Source: Meiothermus sp.
Lineage (GTDB): Bacteria > Deinococcota > Deinococci > Deinococcales > Thermaceae
DNA: 64,000 nucleotides
Direction of reading: 5' to 3'
Assembly (NCBI GenBank): GCA_026004095.1
Contig: BPIL01000010.1
Coordinates: 1 to 64,000, forward strand
Within the stretch, counting starts at the first letter, position 1. Every line of letters begins with the position of its first letter. The notes beneath the pieces are model-generated. The model was not told the origin of the DNA, searched no databases, and saw nothing but the letters and a program-made list of their open reading frames with translations. The position numbers were made by a program, and so were the translations under genes. Positions 8,580-18,267 of this stretch are shown here, in pieces.

Positions 8580-9788
8580 TTGAAGATGTCTCGCCTGCAT
8601 CTGCGTTTACTTATGGCTGCTCTCTTGAGCACCAGCGCTCTGGCCCAGAGCCTGCCGCCCCCCCGCATCGGCGACCAGCCGGGGTTTGCGCGGGTGGTGC
8701 TGGACTTGCCCAAAGAGGCGACCTACCAGATTGAGCCGCTGGGCGCTGCGCTGCGGGTGACCCTGCCGGGTCAGACCGTTGCGCCCGGCCTGCACTTTGT
8801 GAGCCTGCCGGAGCTGGCCGGGTATGTGCTCGAGCAGCACGAGAACCAGGCGGTGCTGATCCTGCTCACCCCCCAGGGGGTCACGCCCCGCTCCGGCTAC
8901 AAAACCATGACCCTGGCCGCCCTGCAAGGCGACGGGCAGCGGCTGGTGATCGACCTCTCGGGGGCTTTTGTGGATACCAGCCCGCTGCCGGCCTTCCCGG
9001 AGTTTCGCTTTATCAGGTCGGGCGGGCGGCGCTTTTCGGTGGTGGTGGACGCCGGGCACGGCGGCCCCGACCCCGGCGCTTTGGGGCCGGTGGCGGAAAA
9101 AGCGGTGAACCTCGAGGTGGCCCTGCGGGTGCGCCGCTTTTTGCAAAACGCGGGCGTGGAGGTCGTCCTGACCCGCGAAAGCGATACGGCCTTTTCGCCC
9201 GACAAGCGCACCGACCTGGCCCAGCGCGTGGCCCTGGCCGAGGGCAAAGATTTGTTCGTCTCCATCCACGCCAACGCCACCGTACCGGCCCGCGCCGACG
9301 GCTGGTGCGGCCTCGAGGTCTACTACTACAGCCCCGACACCACCCGCCCCTTTTTCCCCTCGCCGGTGCCGCTCCCGCCCACCCCGCTGGATGCGCTCGA
9401 GGCCGTCCAGCCTCCCCCAGCGCAAAGCCCGCTCGACCCCGGCGCCCAGCCCAGCCCCGAGGATCTCAACCCCCTCCCACCCCAGAGCCTGCCCTCCCCC
9501 ACCCCCCAGATGGACTCGCTGCGCCGCATGGAACTTTCACGCACCCTGGCTACCCGGGTGCTCTCGTATACGCTGGGGGCCACCGCTGCCGTCAACCGTG
9601 GGGTGCGCAGCGCCAACTTCTACGTGATTCGCTATACCAGCGTCCCGGCCATCCTGGTGGAGATGGGCTACCTGAGCCACCCCATCGAGGGCCAGAACCT
9701 GCGCAACCCCCATTACCTCGACCGCATTGGCTACGGCATCGCCCGGGGGATACTGGAGTATCTGGAAAACGACCATCCGTTCAAATAG
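8580..9788 (+). CDS. amiC: N-acetylmuramoyl-L-alanine amidase with AMIN domain
   Basis: 402 residues. An N-terminal signal peptide ends near ALAQS, a short AMIN-like beta domain follows (residues about 25-145), then a zinc amidase_3 domain. Visible Zn/catalytic residues are in VVVDAGHGG, the Glu of [15 protein letters not shown] and VEMGYLSH. A Pro-rich insertion of about 60 residues (around 255-310) interrupts the catalytic domain and may be a surface loop. It cleaves the stem peptide from peptidoglycan at the septum or in the periplasm. The first possible start is TTG at 8580; the ATG at 8586 is equally likely. Confidence 0.9.
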   Translation: MKMSRLHLRLLMAALLSTSALAQSLPPPRIGDQPGFARVVLDLPKEATYQIEPLGAALRVTLPGQTVAPGLHFVSLPELAGYVLEQHENQAVLILLTPQGVTPRSGYKTMTLAALQGDGQRLVIDLSGAFVDTSPLPAFPEFRFIRSGGRRFSVVVDAGHGGPDPGALGPVAEKAVNLEVALRVRRFLQNAGVEVVLTRESDTAFSPDKRTDLAQRVALAEGKDLFVSIHANATVPARADGWCGLEVYYYSPDTTRPFFPSPVPLPPTPLDALEAVQPPPAQSPLDPGAQPSPEDLNPLPPQSLPSPTPQMDSLRRMELSRTLATRVLSYTLGATAAVNRGVRSANFYVIRYTSVPAILVEMGYLSHPIEGQNLRNPHYLDRIGYGIARGILEYLENDHPFK

Positions 9789-9807
9789 GCTTTCTCGGCA
9801 GAGGGAT

Positions 9808-11469
9808 ATGCTCAGTTGCTTTGACCAGACCCAGGCCACACCCGTCGTCCAGCACCCAGCCGCTCCTTCTGCTCGAGGGGCGGTCTTCACCCGCCCCGAG
9901 GTGGCGGAGTTCATACTGGATCTGGTGGGCTACACCCCCGACCGGCCCCTGCACCAGCAGCGCATTCTGGAGCCGTCCTTTGGGGACGGGGTTTTCCTGC
10001 TAGCCATCCTGCGCCGGCTGCTGTCCTCCGCCCGGCGGTTTGGGACTTCAGGGCTATCCGAAGCCATTCGAGGGGTGGAGCTGCACCCCGAAACCTTCGA
10101 GGCCACCTACCACGCGGTGGTTGCGCTGTTGCAGCAGGAAGGGTTCAGCAAGCATCTAGCCGACCACTGGCTGATTCAGGGGGATTACCTGCTGTGCCCG
10201 CTCGAGGGGCCTTTCCACTACGTGGTCGGCAACCCGCCCTACGTGCGCGTGGAGGCCATCCCCCCTACCCTGCTGGCCGAGTACAGAAGGCGCTACGCCA
10301 CCATGCACGATCGCGCCGACCTGTACATTCCCTTCATCGAGCGTTCGCTATCGCTGCTGGCGGAGGGGGGTGCGCTGGGGTTCATCTGCGCAGACCGCTG
10401 GGCCAAAAACCGCTATGGTGCTTTGTTGCGCAAATATGTGGCCGACAATTTTCACCTAAAAATCTACCTCGATATGGCCCATGCGCCCGCCTTTCGCTCT
10501 AAAGTAGCTGCTTACCCGGCCATCATGGTGATCAGCCGGGAAGCACCAGGGCCCACCCGCATTGTTCATCACCCCAGCCTCGAGCCAGACCAGCTTACCC
10601 AGCTTGCGCAGGTGCTGCGGGCCGACACCCTGCCCGAAGGCGGCGCGGTGCGGGTGGCCCAGGTCACCCGTGGTGCAGCGCCCTGGCTGTTCGTTGCACC
10701 CGAGCAAAGGGCCCTGCTGGAGCGGCTCGAGCGCCGCTTTCCCAGCCTCGAGGAGGCGGGCTGCCGGGTGGGGATTGGGGTGGCGACCGGGGCCGACCAG
10801 GCCTTTATCGGCGACTTCGAGGCCCTCGAGGTAGAACCCGACCGCAAGCTGCCCCTGGTCACAACCCAGGATATCGGCTCGGGTGAGGTGCGGTGGGGCG
10901 GCCTGGGCCTTATCAACCCCTTTAGCGAGACGGGTGATCTCGTCGATCTTCGCTGCTACCCCCGGCTGCGCGCCTACCTGGAGGCGCGCCGGGAGGTAAT
11001 AGCCGGACGACACTACGCCCGGCGCTTTCCGGCTCGGTGGTACCGCACCATCGACCGGATCGTGCCCTCGCTGGCTAGAACACCCAAGCTCCTCATCCCC
11101 GATATCAAAGGCCGGCCCCACGTGGTGCTCGAGCAAGGCCGCCTGTACCCTCATCACAACCTTTACTACATCACCTCCGAATCGTGGGATCTGCGTGCGC
11201 TCCAGGCGGTGCTGTTGTCGGCGGTGGCCCACCTGTTTGTTGCGGCCTATTCAACCCAGATGCGCGGGGGCTATCTCCGCTTTCAGGCCCAGTATTTGCG
11301 GCGCATCCGCATTCCACGCTGGAGCGAGGTACCCCATCACCTTCGACAGGCCCTCCTCGAGGCCGCCCAGGCGCGCGACGTGCAGGCCTGCAACCAGGCG
11401 GCTTTTCGGCTGTACGGTCTTAGCGAGGAAGAAAGCCTCGCTCTTGAAAGGTTATACGCAAACACCTAA
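9808..11469 (+). CDS. Solitary N6-adenine DNA methyltransferase (TaqI/Eco57I-like)
   Basis: 553 residues from the ATG at 9808, 19 bp after the amidase stop. The SAM-binding motif PSFGDGVFL is near residue 55 and the catalytic NPPYVRVE near residue 140, the order and spacing of gamma-class N6A enzymes such as M.TaqI. The C-terminal 300 residues would hold the target-recognition domain. No restriction gene flanks it, so it is an orphan methyltransferase, or protects against an enzyme encoded elsewhere. Codon usage and CTCGAG frequency match the rest of the chromosome, so it appears long resident. Target unknown. Confidence 0.85.
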   Translation: MLSCFDQTQATPVVQHPAAPSARGAVFTRPEVAEFILDLVGYTPDRPLHQQRILEPSFGDGVFLLAILRRLLSSARRFGTSGLSEAIRGVELHPETFEATYHAVVALLQQEGFSKHLADHWLIQGDYLLCPLEGPFHYVVGNPPYVRVEAIPPTLLAEYRRRYATMHDRADLYIPFIERSLSLLAEGGALGFICADRWAKNRYGALLRKYVADNFHLKIYLDMAHAPAFRSKVAAYPAIMVISREAPGPTRIVHHPSLEPDQLTQLAQVLRADTLPEGGAVRVAQVTRGAAPWLFVAPEQRALLERLERRFPSLEEAGCRVGIGVATGADQAFIGDFEALEVEPDRKLPLVTTQDIGSGEVRWGGLGLINPFSETGDLVDLRCYPRLRAYLEARREVIAGRHYARRFPARWYRTIDRIVPSLARTPKLLIPDIKGRPHVVLEQGRLYPHHNLYYITSESWDLRALQAVLLSAVAHLFVAAYSTQMRGGYLRFQAQYLRRIRIPRWSEVPHHLRQALLEAAQARDVQACNQAAFRLYGLSEEESLALERLYANT

Positions 11470-11489
11470 TTTTTGCTACCCTACTCGGC

Positions 11490-12452
11490 ATGGAGTTTGC
11501 ATTAAATCTGTTGCTGATAGCCAGCGGCGTGGCGCTGCTGTACTTTGGGGGCGAAACCCTGGTCAAAAACGCGGTGATACTGGCCCGCAGTTGGGGCATT
11601 AGCACCATGGTGGTGGGCCTGACGGTGGTGGCCTTTGGCACCAGCAGCCCCGAGCTGGCCGCCAGTCTGGCCGCTGCGCTCGCGGGCAGCCCGTCCATCG
11701 CCATTGGCAACGTGGTGGGTTCCAACATTCTCAACATCCTCTTCATCCTGGGCCTCACCGCCCTGATCGTGCCCATCCGCGCCCAGGCCCAGTTCATCAA
11801 GCGCGAGGTGCCCATCATGCTGGGCGCAACCTTGCTGCTGTTTGTGTTCCTGTACTTCGACCAGCAGATCACCCGCGGGGAGGCGCTCCTCTCGGTGGGC
11901 CTGCTGGGCCTGTACATCTGGTTTTTGTACCGCAGCGGTGCAACCGAGATGGCCGAGGTGCAACAAGAATACGAGCAGAAGTACGGCCAACCCCCCAAAG
12001 CTGGCTGGCAGGCCTACGCGGGGGTGGTGCTGGGGCTGGTGCTCCTGGGGGTGGGGGCCCGCCTGCTCACCCTGGGGGCGGTGGCGCTGGCCCGGGCCTT
12101 CGGGGTGCCCGAACTCATCATTGGCCTCACCGTGGTGGCCCTGGGCACCAGCCTACCGGAGGTGGCCGCCTCCATCACCGCTGCCCTGCGCCGCGAGCCG
12201 GACATCGCGCTGGGTAACATCGTGGGCTCCAACATCTTCAACATCCTGGGCATCCTGGGGATCACGGCCCTTGTCCAGCCTGTTGGCTTACCCTGGGAGA
12301 ACATCCAGCGCGATATGTGGGTAATGCTTTTGGCCAGTGTGCTGCTGTGGCCGTTTCTGGCAACCGGGTTTCGCCTGGGGCGCAGGGAGGGCGGGGTTTT
12401 CCTGGGGCTGTATGTGGCGTATGTGGCGTTTTTGATCGTGGCGGCTACTTAG
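11490..12452 (+). CDS. Calcium/sodium antiporter, CaCA family (YrbG-like)
   Basis: 320-residue membrane protein with two homologous halves. Each carries the signature GLTVVAxGTSxPE followed by IGNVVGSNIxNI: the first at about residues 43-90, the second at about 215-255. These alpha repeats form the ion pathway of K+-independent Ca2+/Na+ (or H+) exchangers. A TACCCT box lies 7 nt before the ATG, suggesting a leaderless transcript. The gene is convergent with holA and overlaps its stop by 4 bp. Confidence 0.92.
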   Translation: MEFALNLLLIASGVALLYFGGETLVKNAVILARSWGISTMVVGLTVVAFGTSSPELAASLAAALAGSPSIAIGNVVGSNILNILFILGLTALIVPIRAQAQFIKREVPIMLGATLLLFVFLYFDQQITRGEALLSVGLLGLYIWFLYRSGATEMAEVQQEYEQKYGQPPKAGWQAYAGVVLGLVLLGVGARLLTLGAVALARAFGVPELIIGLTVVALGTSLPEVAASITAALRREPDIALGNIVGSNIFNILGILGITALVQPVGLPWENIQRDMWVMLLASVLLWPFLATGFRLGRREGGVFLGLYVAYVAFLIVAAT

Positions 12453-13387
12453 CGCGAAGCTGGCTGATGAATACCAGCCAGCGCCACGATGGCCCGCTCC
12501 AGGGCCAGGCGCATGTCCTTGCCGGTTTTGGCCGCCTCCTCGGCCTCCATCAGGATCTCCAGGGCCCAGGTAACGGCACTGCCCGACAATTTTTTGGCCA
12601 GCAGCAAAGTTTGTTTGGCGGCGTAGGGGTGCATGCCCAGGGCGCTGGCGGCCGCCCCCTCCCCCATCAGGGGGTCGTCTTGCAACAGGGCCCAGGCTTT
12701 AGCCACCCGCACATACTGCCAGGAGAGCGCACCCAGAATGCGCAAGGGGTCTTCCCCCCGTTCCAAAAGCTCACGGGCCATCTTGAAGGCCAGGGTGGCT
12801 TTACCCTCGGTGATGGAGCGCACCAGGTCGAAGCCGGAGATGGGGGTGTCCAGAGCGGCCAGGGCCTGCACTTTCTCGAGGGTGATGGGGGGCGTGACCA
12901 GGCAGAGTTTGCGCAGTTCCTGGTCGAGGGCCTCGAGGCCCATGGCCGGGTTCTCGGCGCTGCCTTTGCCCCCCACCAGGCCGGCCAGGTACGAAGCCAC
13001 CGCCCCCGGTAGTTTGAGGCCGTGGTGGCGGGCGCGGTTCACCACCCAGTTGGTCATCTCCTTGGGGCCGGGGGTGGGGTGGTCGCGCCTCTGGGCTTTT
13101 TCGGCGTACCACTTGCTGCGGGCCGCGGTGGGCCGGGGGTCGAGCAGCAGCACCACCGCATCGGGCGGCAGGCCTTCCAGCACCTCCCTGAGGGGCTTCC
13201 ACTCGGCCTCGCTGAGGTCGCGCAGATCCACCAGAGCCCCACCGGGGCCAAACAGCCCGCCATTGGCCTCCTGGGCCACCAGGGCCGGCTCCGGGGGCAT
13301 CAGGCGGGGGGGCAGGCCCTGCAGGCTGGCCTCCTGGAGCAGGGCCTCTCGAGCCAGAAAGCTGTCGCCGGTAAAGACCTGAATCAT
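12449..13387 (-). CDS. holA: DNA polymerase III delta subunit
   Basis: 312 residues from the ATG at 13387 (MIQVFTGDSFLAREALL). It shows the delta-subunit N terminus and the ELRKLCL...SVTE-like segment (here ELRKLCLVTPPITLEKVQAL). Delta opens the beta sliding clamp as part of the clamp loader. The open frame extends 63 bp upstream, but MIQVFTGDS is the standard start of the family. Sequence is divergent compared with model bacteria, as is usual for HolA. Confidence 0.88.
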   Translation of the reverse strand: MIQVFTGDSFLAREALLQEASLQGLPPRLMPPEPALVAQEANGGLFGPGGALVDLRDLSEAEWKPLREVLEGLPPDAVVLLLDPRPTAARSKWYAEKAQRRDHPTPGPKEMTNWVVNRARHHGLKLPGAVASYLAGLVGGKGSAENPAMGLEALDQELRKLCLVTPPITLEKVQALAALDTPISGFDLVRSITEGKATLAFKMARELLERGEDPLRILGALSWQYVRVAKAWALLQDDPLMGEGAAASALGMHPYAAKQTLLLAKKLSGSAVTWALEILMEAEEAAKTGKDMRLALERAIVALAGIHQPASR

Positions 13388-13471
13388 GCGCAGTGGCAGG
13401 ATACCAGATGGCAGGGAGTTGCAGCTTAGGGAAGGGGGTCTAGGCGGCAAAGGGAGCCGCGTTCTCCTGCT

Positions 13472-13834
13472 TCAAACTGTAGGCCCCAGCGGGGCCTCGC
13501 ACTGCACTTCCTCGAGCGCCGTTGAAGGCGCTTCGAGTGTAGGGCCCGATTTGTGGCCCGGCTTTTCTTCTTTCCCGGCCTCGGGCCTGACCCCCTGGGT
13601 GATGGCGTACTCCCACCAGAGCTGCAAAAGCTGGGGCTCGAGGTCGGCCACCATCCCCTGCAGCCGGGTGAGCTCGTTGCGGGCCAGGCCGTTGTTGATC
13701 ACCACGCTCACCGGCCTCAGGGTGAACTTGGCCCAGGCGTCCCCATCGCGGGTTACAAAGATGTGCGGCTTTTCCTGGGCGCTGCCCGACTTGACATAAA
13801 AGCGGAAACCACCCCGGCGCATGAGCGTCAACAT
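13472..13834 (-). CDS. DUF4160-like small protein
   Basis: 120 residues. The core KPHIFVTRDGDAWAKFTL...LQLWWEYA resembles DUF4160 proteins, small domains often found beside DUF2442 or antitoxin-like genes. A charged, Pro/Glu-rich tail of about 40 residues is added. No partner gene is adjacent. A TAAACT box (13841-13846) lies 6 nt before the ATG and probably served as a leaderless promoter; the insertion sequence next door duplicated and separated exactly this site, so expression may be changed. Function unknown. Confidence 0.7.
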   Translation of the reverse strand: MLTLMRRGGFRFYVKSGSAQEKPHIFVTRDGDAWAKFTLRPVSVVINNGLARNELTRLQGMVADLEPQLLQLWWEYAITQGVRPEAGKEEKPGHKSGPTLEAPSTALEEVQCEAPLGPTV

Positions 13835-13839
13835 GCCTC

Positions 13840-13848
13840 GAGTTTAAC
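13840..13848. repeat. Target-site duplication of ISAs1-type element, left copy
   Basis: GAGTTTAAC, repeated exactly at 14993-15001 on the other side of the element. Nine bp fits the 8-10 bp expected for the ISAs1 family. Confidence 0.85.
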
Positions 13849-14992
13849 CAGACTTGACCGATATACAGCCCTTGGGGTAGAGAAAGATCATGACTCTGCG
13901 CCAGGCGCTATCCCAGGTCCCGGACCCTCGGGCCCACAACCGGCAGTACCCCCTTTGGGGCCTTCTGGCCCTCATCCTGGTGGCCTTCCTGAGCCGCGTG
14001 GACTCCCTGCGCGGCGTGGAACGCTTTGCCCGCGCCAACCCCCACCTCTTGCCCCACCTGGGCCTGCGCAAGGCCCCAGGCCACACCGCCATCACCCTTC
14101 TCCTTCACCGCCTGGATCCTGAGAAGCTCCAGGCGGCCCTTGGCCAGGTCTTCCCCGAAGCCGACCTTGGGGAGGTCCTGGTGGTGGACGGGAAGCACCT
14201 GCGGGGAAGCGGCAAGGGGAAAAGCCCCCAGGTCAAGCTGGTGGAGGTCCTGGCCCTGCACCTCCATACCACCCTGGCCCAGGCCCGGGCGGAAGGGAGG
14301 GAGGAGAAGGCCTTCCTGGAGCTTCTGGACCGTTTGGAGGCGAGGGAGCTGGAGGGCAAGGTGGTGGTGGGGGACGCGGGGTACCTGTACCCTGAGGTGG
14401 CGGCCCGGGTGCGGAAAAAAGGGGGGACTATCTCTTGGTCCTGAAGGGGAACCAGGGGGAACTTTTGGAGTGGGCCCTGGAGGTGTTCAAGGGGATGGCG
14501 GGAAGGCGTCTTCCCGGGGAGACGGAGGCGACCTGGAGTGGGGTGCGGGACGGGGAGGTGTGGACCTACCGGGTTTGGGCTTCCCCCTACCTGCCGGAAG
14601 AGGTGCGGGCCTTCCCTGGGGCCAGGCAGGTGGTGCGGCTTTGGCGGGAGGTGAGGCACAAGGGGACGGGGGAGGTGCGGCGGACGGTGAGCTACGCCCT
14701 CACCAGCCTGGGGCCGGAGGTAGCGGACGCAAAGCGGCTGGGGAGCCTGTTGCTTTCCCGCTGGGAGGTGGAGAACCGGTCTTTCTGGGTGCGGGACGTG
14801 TGCTTTGGGGAGGATGCCTGTCAGGTGCGGGGGGTGGGGGCGTGGGCGCTAGCGGTGCTGCGGGCCTTCCTGGTCTCCATGCTTCACCGAGAGGGGGTGA
14901 GGGAGAAGAAGGCAGCCCTAGAAATCTTCTCCTTCAACCCCCTCTCCGCCCTGCGCTTCCTGGGGCTCTATGCGGCATAGCGGTCAAGTCTG
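13849..14992 (+). mobile_element. Complete ISAs1-family insertion sequence
   Basis: 1144 bp bounded by perfect 12-bp inverted repeats CAGACTTGACCG (13849-13860) and CGGTCAAGTCTG (14981-14992), with further partial match inside (NTATNCNG). A 9-bp duplication flanks it. It contains one transposase in two frames. CTCGAG, common all around, is absent inside, which supports recent arrival. Confidence 0.9.
13890..14980 (+). CDS. ISAs1-family transposase, split by a frameshift
   Basis: The first frame (13890-14444) encodes residues with the opening PDPRAHNRQYPLWGLLAL, the first catalytic Asp in VVDGKHLRGS (residue 100) and the second in GDAGY (residue 162). The second frame (to 14980) continues with DYLLVLKGNQ and holds the catalytic Glu in WEVENRSFW. 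The switch falls at a run of six A and six G (14415-14426), where a one-base backward shift joins the frames to about 363 residues, the full family length. It may be programmed or transcriptional slippage, a recent mutation, or a sequencing error in the homopolymer. Confidence 0.88.
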
Positions 14993-15001
14993 GAGTTTAA
15001 C
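14993..15001. repeat. Target-site duplication of ISAs1-type element, right copy
   Basis: GAGTTTAAC, identical to 13840-13848. Confidence 0.85.
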
Positions 15002-15105
15002 CTCATCCGGCGCAAGCCCATGGTGCTTCTGCACACCAGGCGCCGCACGGAGTTGGCAGCCGTTTATCCCACCCTCAGCCCTGCATTTTTCGGATAGATT
15101 GGGTC

Positions 15106-15786
15106 TTGGTGGACAACCGTCTGCGGCTCCTATTGCTGGTGTTTCTGCTGGGCAGTTTTGCGCTTTTTAGCTGGCGCGGCCTGGGCGAGGTCTTTCGCGA
15201 GCGCGGGCGCTACACCGATGCCCTGGGGCTGATTCCCGCCGCCACGCCGCCGCTTCGCTTTGGGGTTCCCTCGCTACAGGAGCTCGCGGTGCGCTACCAC
15301 CTCGAGCCCACCCGGGCCACCTGTTCGATCTGCCACCTCGGCCCCCTGGGCAGCAAGCAGTTCAACCCCTTCGGCCGGGACTACCAGGCCATCGTCCATC
15401 GGCTCCTGGAGGAAACCGTGGGGCCCGACAGCCCCGAGGCGCGCAGCATCTTTCAGCTAAGCGCAGTGCAGATCCGCCAGGCCCTGCAGCAGGTAACCCG
15501 GGACGGGCTGGACTCCGACCGGGATGGCTTCGACAACGACCTCGAGCTCCTTTTTGGCTTTCTGCCCGGCGATGCCAACTCCAGGCCCCGCCTGCGCGTG
15601 GAGACCCTGCAAAACTACCGCACCCGGTTGCGCCAGGCCGCCCAGGAGGGCCGGCTGGAGGCCTTGCTACGCCAGGGCGTGCGATCCAGCGAGGCCCAGC
15701 CCGCCTTTTGGGGGTTTGCGGCCAACCAAACCTCCCTGGTGCGCCCAGAACGCCTGGCCCTCTATCAAGCCGCCCTCAGCCCGTGA
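15106..15786 (+). CDS. Membrane-anchored protein with one c-type heme motif
   Basis: 226 residues. A hydrophobic N-terminal segment (about residues 6-18) could be a signal anchor. CSICH (CxxCH) near residue 80 is the classical covalent heme c site, followed by KQFNPFGRDY as in some small cytochromes. DSDRDGFDNDLE near residue 140 resembles a Ca2+-binding loop of the thrombospondin type 3 kind. It may be a periplasmic electron carrier or structural protein. The start is TTG at 15106 or GTG at 15109. It stands alone, convergent with the TRAP permease. I do not recognise a named family. Confidence 0.65.
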   Translation: MVDNRLRLLLLVFLLGSFALFSWRGLGEVFRERGRYTDALGLIPAATPPLRFGVPSLQELAVRYHLEPTRATCSICHLGPLGSKQFNPFGRDYQAIVHRLLEETVGPDSPEARSIFQLSAVQIRQALQQVTRDGLDSDRDGFDNDLELLFGFLPGDANSRPRLRVETLQNYRTRLRQAAQEGRLEALLRQGVRSSEAQPAFWGFAANQTSLVRPERLALYQAALSP

Positions 15787-15792
15787 ATGGTG

Positions 15793-18156
15793 TCAGTCGG
15801 CGGCCTGGGGCGAGGTGGTGCTTTTACCCTCACCGCGCAGGAAGAAGAGCAGCCCCAACACAAAAGGAATAAAGGCCATCCAGAGGTTGGGGTAGGGGTA
15901 GAACAACGCCAGGGCCAGGAGCCCCATCACCCAGCTTTCCCAGCGCCGCAAGGGGCGGCGGGTGTAGCCAACGGTGGCCGCAGCCAGGAAGACAATGGCC
16001 GTGGCGGTGAAGAAGAAGCGCTCGAGGATGATCAGCCACCCCTCGAGGCCCGGCAGGTTCTGTAAAATCGGCAAAATGAGCAGGCCGGTGCCGGTGAAGG
16101 AGAGCAGGAAGAAGAAGCCAATGATGTACTTGGCCAGCGCCACCCGCGCCGCATACACCCCGGTGAGGATGGGGTTGGTTTTGAAAACCGAGGCCGCCGC
16201 ATAACCCGAGAGCGCCACCGGCGGGGTCACGTCGGCCAGCACCGCGTAGTAGAAGAGGAACATGTGGGTGGCCAGGGTGGCGGCCAGCACGGCTTGCTGG
16301 GGCTCGAGGCCAAAGCCCTGGAAGTTGGCCGCAGCAATTTTGATGATGGCCGGCGCAGTAAGCGAGGCCGTGAGCACGTAGGTGGCCGTCGGGGGCACGC
16401 CCATCCCCAGAATCAGGCTGAAGATGGCCGTGACCAGGGTAGCCAGCAGCAGGCTCTCCCCCGAGACCTGCCCCAGAAAAATGGAGAACTTGGAGGGCAG
16501 GCCGGTGATCACCATCATCCCGAAGATCAGGTTGGCCGCCACGATGGCCGAGCCGATGGGGATAAGCTGGCGGAAGCCCTCCACCAAACCCTGGGCGATG
16601 GGCTCGAGGGCCCCCCGCAACTTACCCGCGGCAGCCGCCGGATACACAAACGTACCCAACAGCAGCCCCAGCGTGGCCAGCGTCACAGGCAGAATAGGGA
16701 TATTGCCCAGGTTCCACCCGGCCAGCACAGGGAGCAAAGCACCGCCGATGGCCAGCCCAATGCCCAGTGGCAGGCCCACCTTGTAGGCGGGGCTTTGCAT
16801 GGCCTCGGTCAGCGGGGCCGGCCTCAGGGTGGGGTCGAGGTAGCAGATGAGCACGAAGGCCAGCGAGGCCAGGTACACCGCGGTGGCCACCTCGGTGCCC
16901 AGAAAGAGCAGCACCACAATCAGCACAATCGGGATGAAGATGGTGCTGTAGCGCAGGGCATAGCGTTTTCCTAGCGGAATGTCTGCGCCCACCGGGGGCA
17001 GCTTGGCCTTGCGGGTATAAAACTCGTTGAAGGTGAGAATGCCCAGCAGGTACAGAAGCATGGGCCCCAGAGCCATAATTACCACCCAGAGGTAGCTAAT
17101 CTGCAGGATTTCCACCATCACAAAGGCGATGGAGCCCAGCACCGGCGGCGTAATCAGGGCAATGGTACCCGCGGTGGCCACCAGACCGGCGGCGATCATT
17201 TTGTCGTAGTTGGCTTTTTCGTAGAGGGGCTTGGTCAGGGTGGCCACGAACTGGGTATCGGCCGCCCCGGAGCCGCTGAACATTCCCATAAACACCGAGG
17301 CGATGCCGGTCACCCGGCCCGGGGTCTGGGGGGTGCGGCCCACCATGGCCAGGGCGATGTTCGCCACCACCTTGCCCAGCCCCAACGCCCCAATCAGACC
17401 CGAGAGGATGGTGAAGTAGACCAGGTACTTGGCCGAAACCCCGGTAATCAGGCCGTAGATGCCGGCCTCGGTTTCGTTGTAGGTTTTACCCAGAATCAGG
17501 TCGATGCCGTTTTTGGCCCCACGGAAGGTGCCGGGCACGTACTGGCCGTACATGTTGTAGGTCAGGAAGACCAGCACCAGCGAGGGCATGATGGGGCCCA
17601 GCAGCCGGCTGACCAGCCCCAGCACCAGGATGATGACCGTAAAGGACATGGCCATATCCCAGCCCGCGGGAATCACCGCCCGGTTGACCAGCTCCTCGTA
17701 GTAGCGCACCTGGTAGGCCCAGGGTGCGATGGCCAGCAAAGCCGCGGCGATATCGGCGTAGCGCCGCAACCGGGGTAGCAGATTAGGCCCCACCGCCAGG
17801 GCCCAGGCCAGGGTGCCCATGAGTTTGCCCGCGAGCGGAATATCCACGCCCGGCACGTTGGGCACCCAGAAGGTATAAAGGAAGGGCAGCGACAAAAGCC
17901 CAAACACCCAGGCCCCTATGGTGGGCCGGGCCGCCTGGAGCTGCGAGGTAATCAGGTAGCCCGCCACCAAGAGCAGCAGGACGTGGGTGGCCCGCCGTAG
18001 CTGCACCTGATCCAGGATGCTGATATCCAGCCGACTCAAAGGCGTGAAAGGGTGAAGCACCAGGTACAGGCTGAACAGGGCCGCTGCCAGCAGGATAAAC
18101 CAGATAAGGCGTCCCAGCGGGGTGGTTCTACCTGCGCTGTCTCGAGGTATTTCCAT
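15793..18156 (-). CDS. TRAP transporter fused permease (TAXI type, 4TM/12TM fusion)
   Basis: 787-residue, very hydrophobic protein, the usual length of fused DctQ-DctM permeases that work with TAXI receptors. The N-terminal four-helix part is followed by a long DctM-like region with typical segments such as GMFSGSGAADTQFVATLTKP and GMGVPPTATYVL. It drives secondary import with an ion gradient. The receptor gene lies 111 bp upstream with a terminator between them. Confidence 0.93.
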   Translation of the reverse strand: MEIPRDSAGRTTPLGRLIWFILLAAALFSLYLVLHPFTPLSRLDISILDQVQLRRATHVLLLLVAGYLITSQLQAARPTIGAWVFGLLSLPFLYTFWVPNVPGVDIPLAGKLMGTLAWALAVGPNLLPRLRRYADIAAALLAIAPWAYQVRYYEELVNRAVIPAGWDMAMSFTVIILVLGLVSRLLGPIMPSLVLVFLTYNMYGQYVPGTFRGAKNGIDLILGKTYNETEAGIYGLITGVSAKYLVYFTILSGLIGALGLGKVVANIALAMVGRTPQTPGRVTGIASVFMGMFSGSGAADTQFVATLTKPLYEKANYDKMIAAGLVATAGTIALITPPVLGSIAFVMVEILQISYLWVVIMALGPMLLYLLGILTFNEFYTRKAKLPPVGADIPLGKRYALRYSTIFIPIVLIVVLLFLGTEVATAVYLASLAFVLICYLDPTLRPAPLTEAMQSPAYKVGLPLGIGLAIGGALLPVLAGWNLGNIPILPVTLATLGLLLGTFVYPAAAAGKLRGALEPIAQGLVEGFRQLIPIGSAIVAANLIFGMMVITGLPSKFSIFLGQVSGESLLLATLVTAIFSLILGMGVPPTATYVLTASLTAPAIIKIAAANFQGFGLEPQQAVLAATLATHMFLFYYAVLADVTPPVALSGYAAASVFKTNPILTGVYAARVALAKYIIGFFFLLSFTGTGLLILPILQNLPGLEGWLIILERFFFTATAIVFLAAATVGYTRRPLRRWESWVMGLLALALFYPYPNLWMAFIPFVLGLLFFLRGEGKSTTSPQAAD

Positions 18157-18222
18157 TAATCAAACCTCCCAAAAACCTGTTGAGCGATTATACCGAGTTC
18201 ATAAGAGGCTGTAGCACCCACG

Positions 18223-18253
18223 AAAAAGCTCCCCCGGGCTCGAGGGAGCTTTT
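18223..18253 (-). terminator. Terminator-like hairpin between TRAP receptor and permease genes
   Basis: AAAAGCTCCC pairs with GGGAGCTTTT around a loop rich in C/G, and T residues follow on the minus strand. It lies inside the operon, after the receptor stop and before the permease start, so it would lower permease mRNA relative to receptor mRNA. Confidence 0.75.
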
Positions 18254-18267
18254 AGGCTAGGCCTGGT

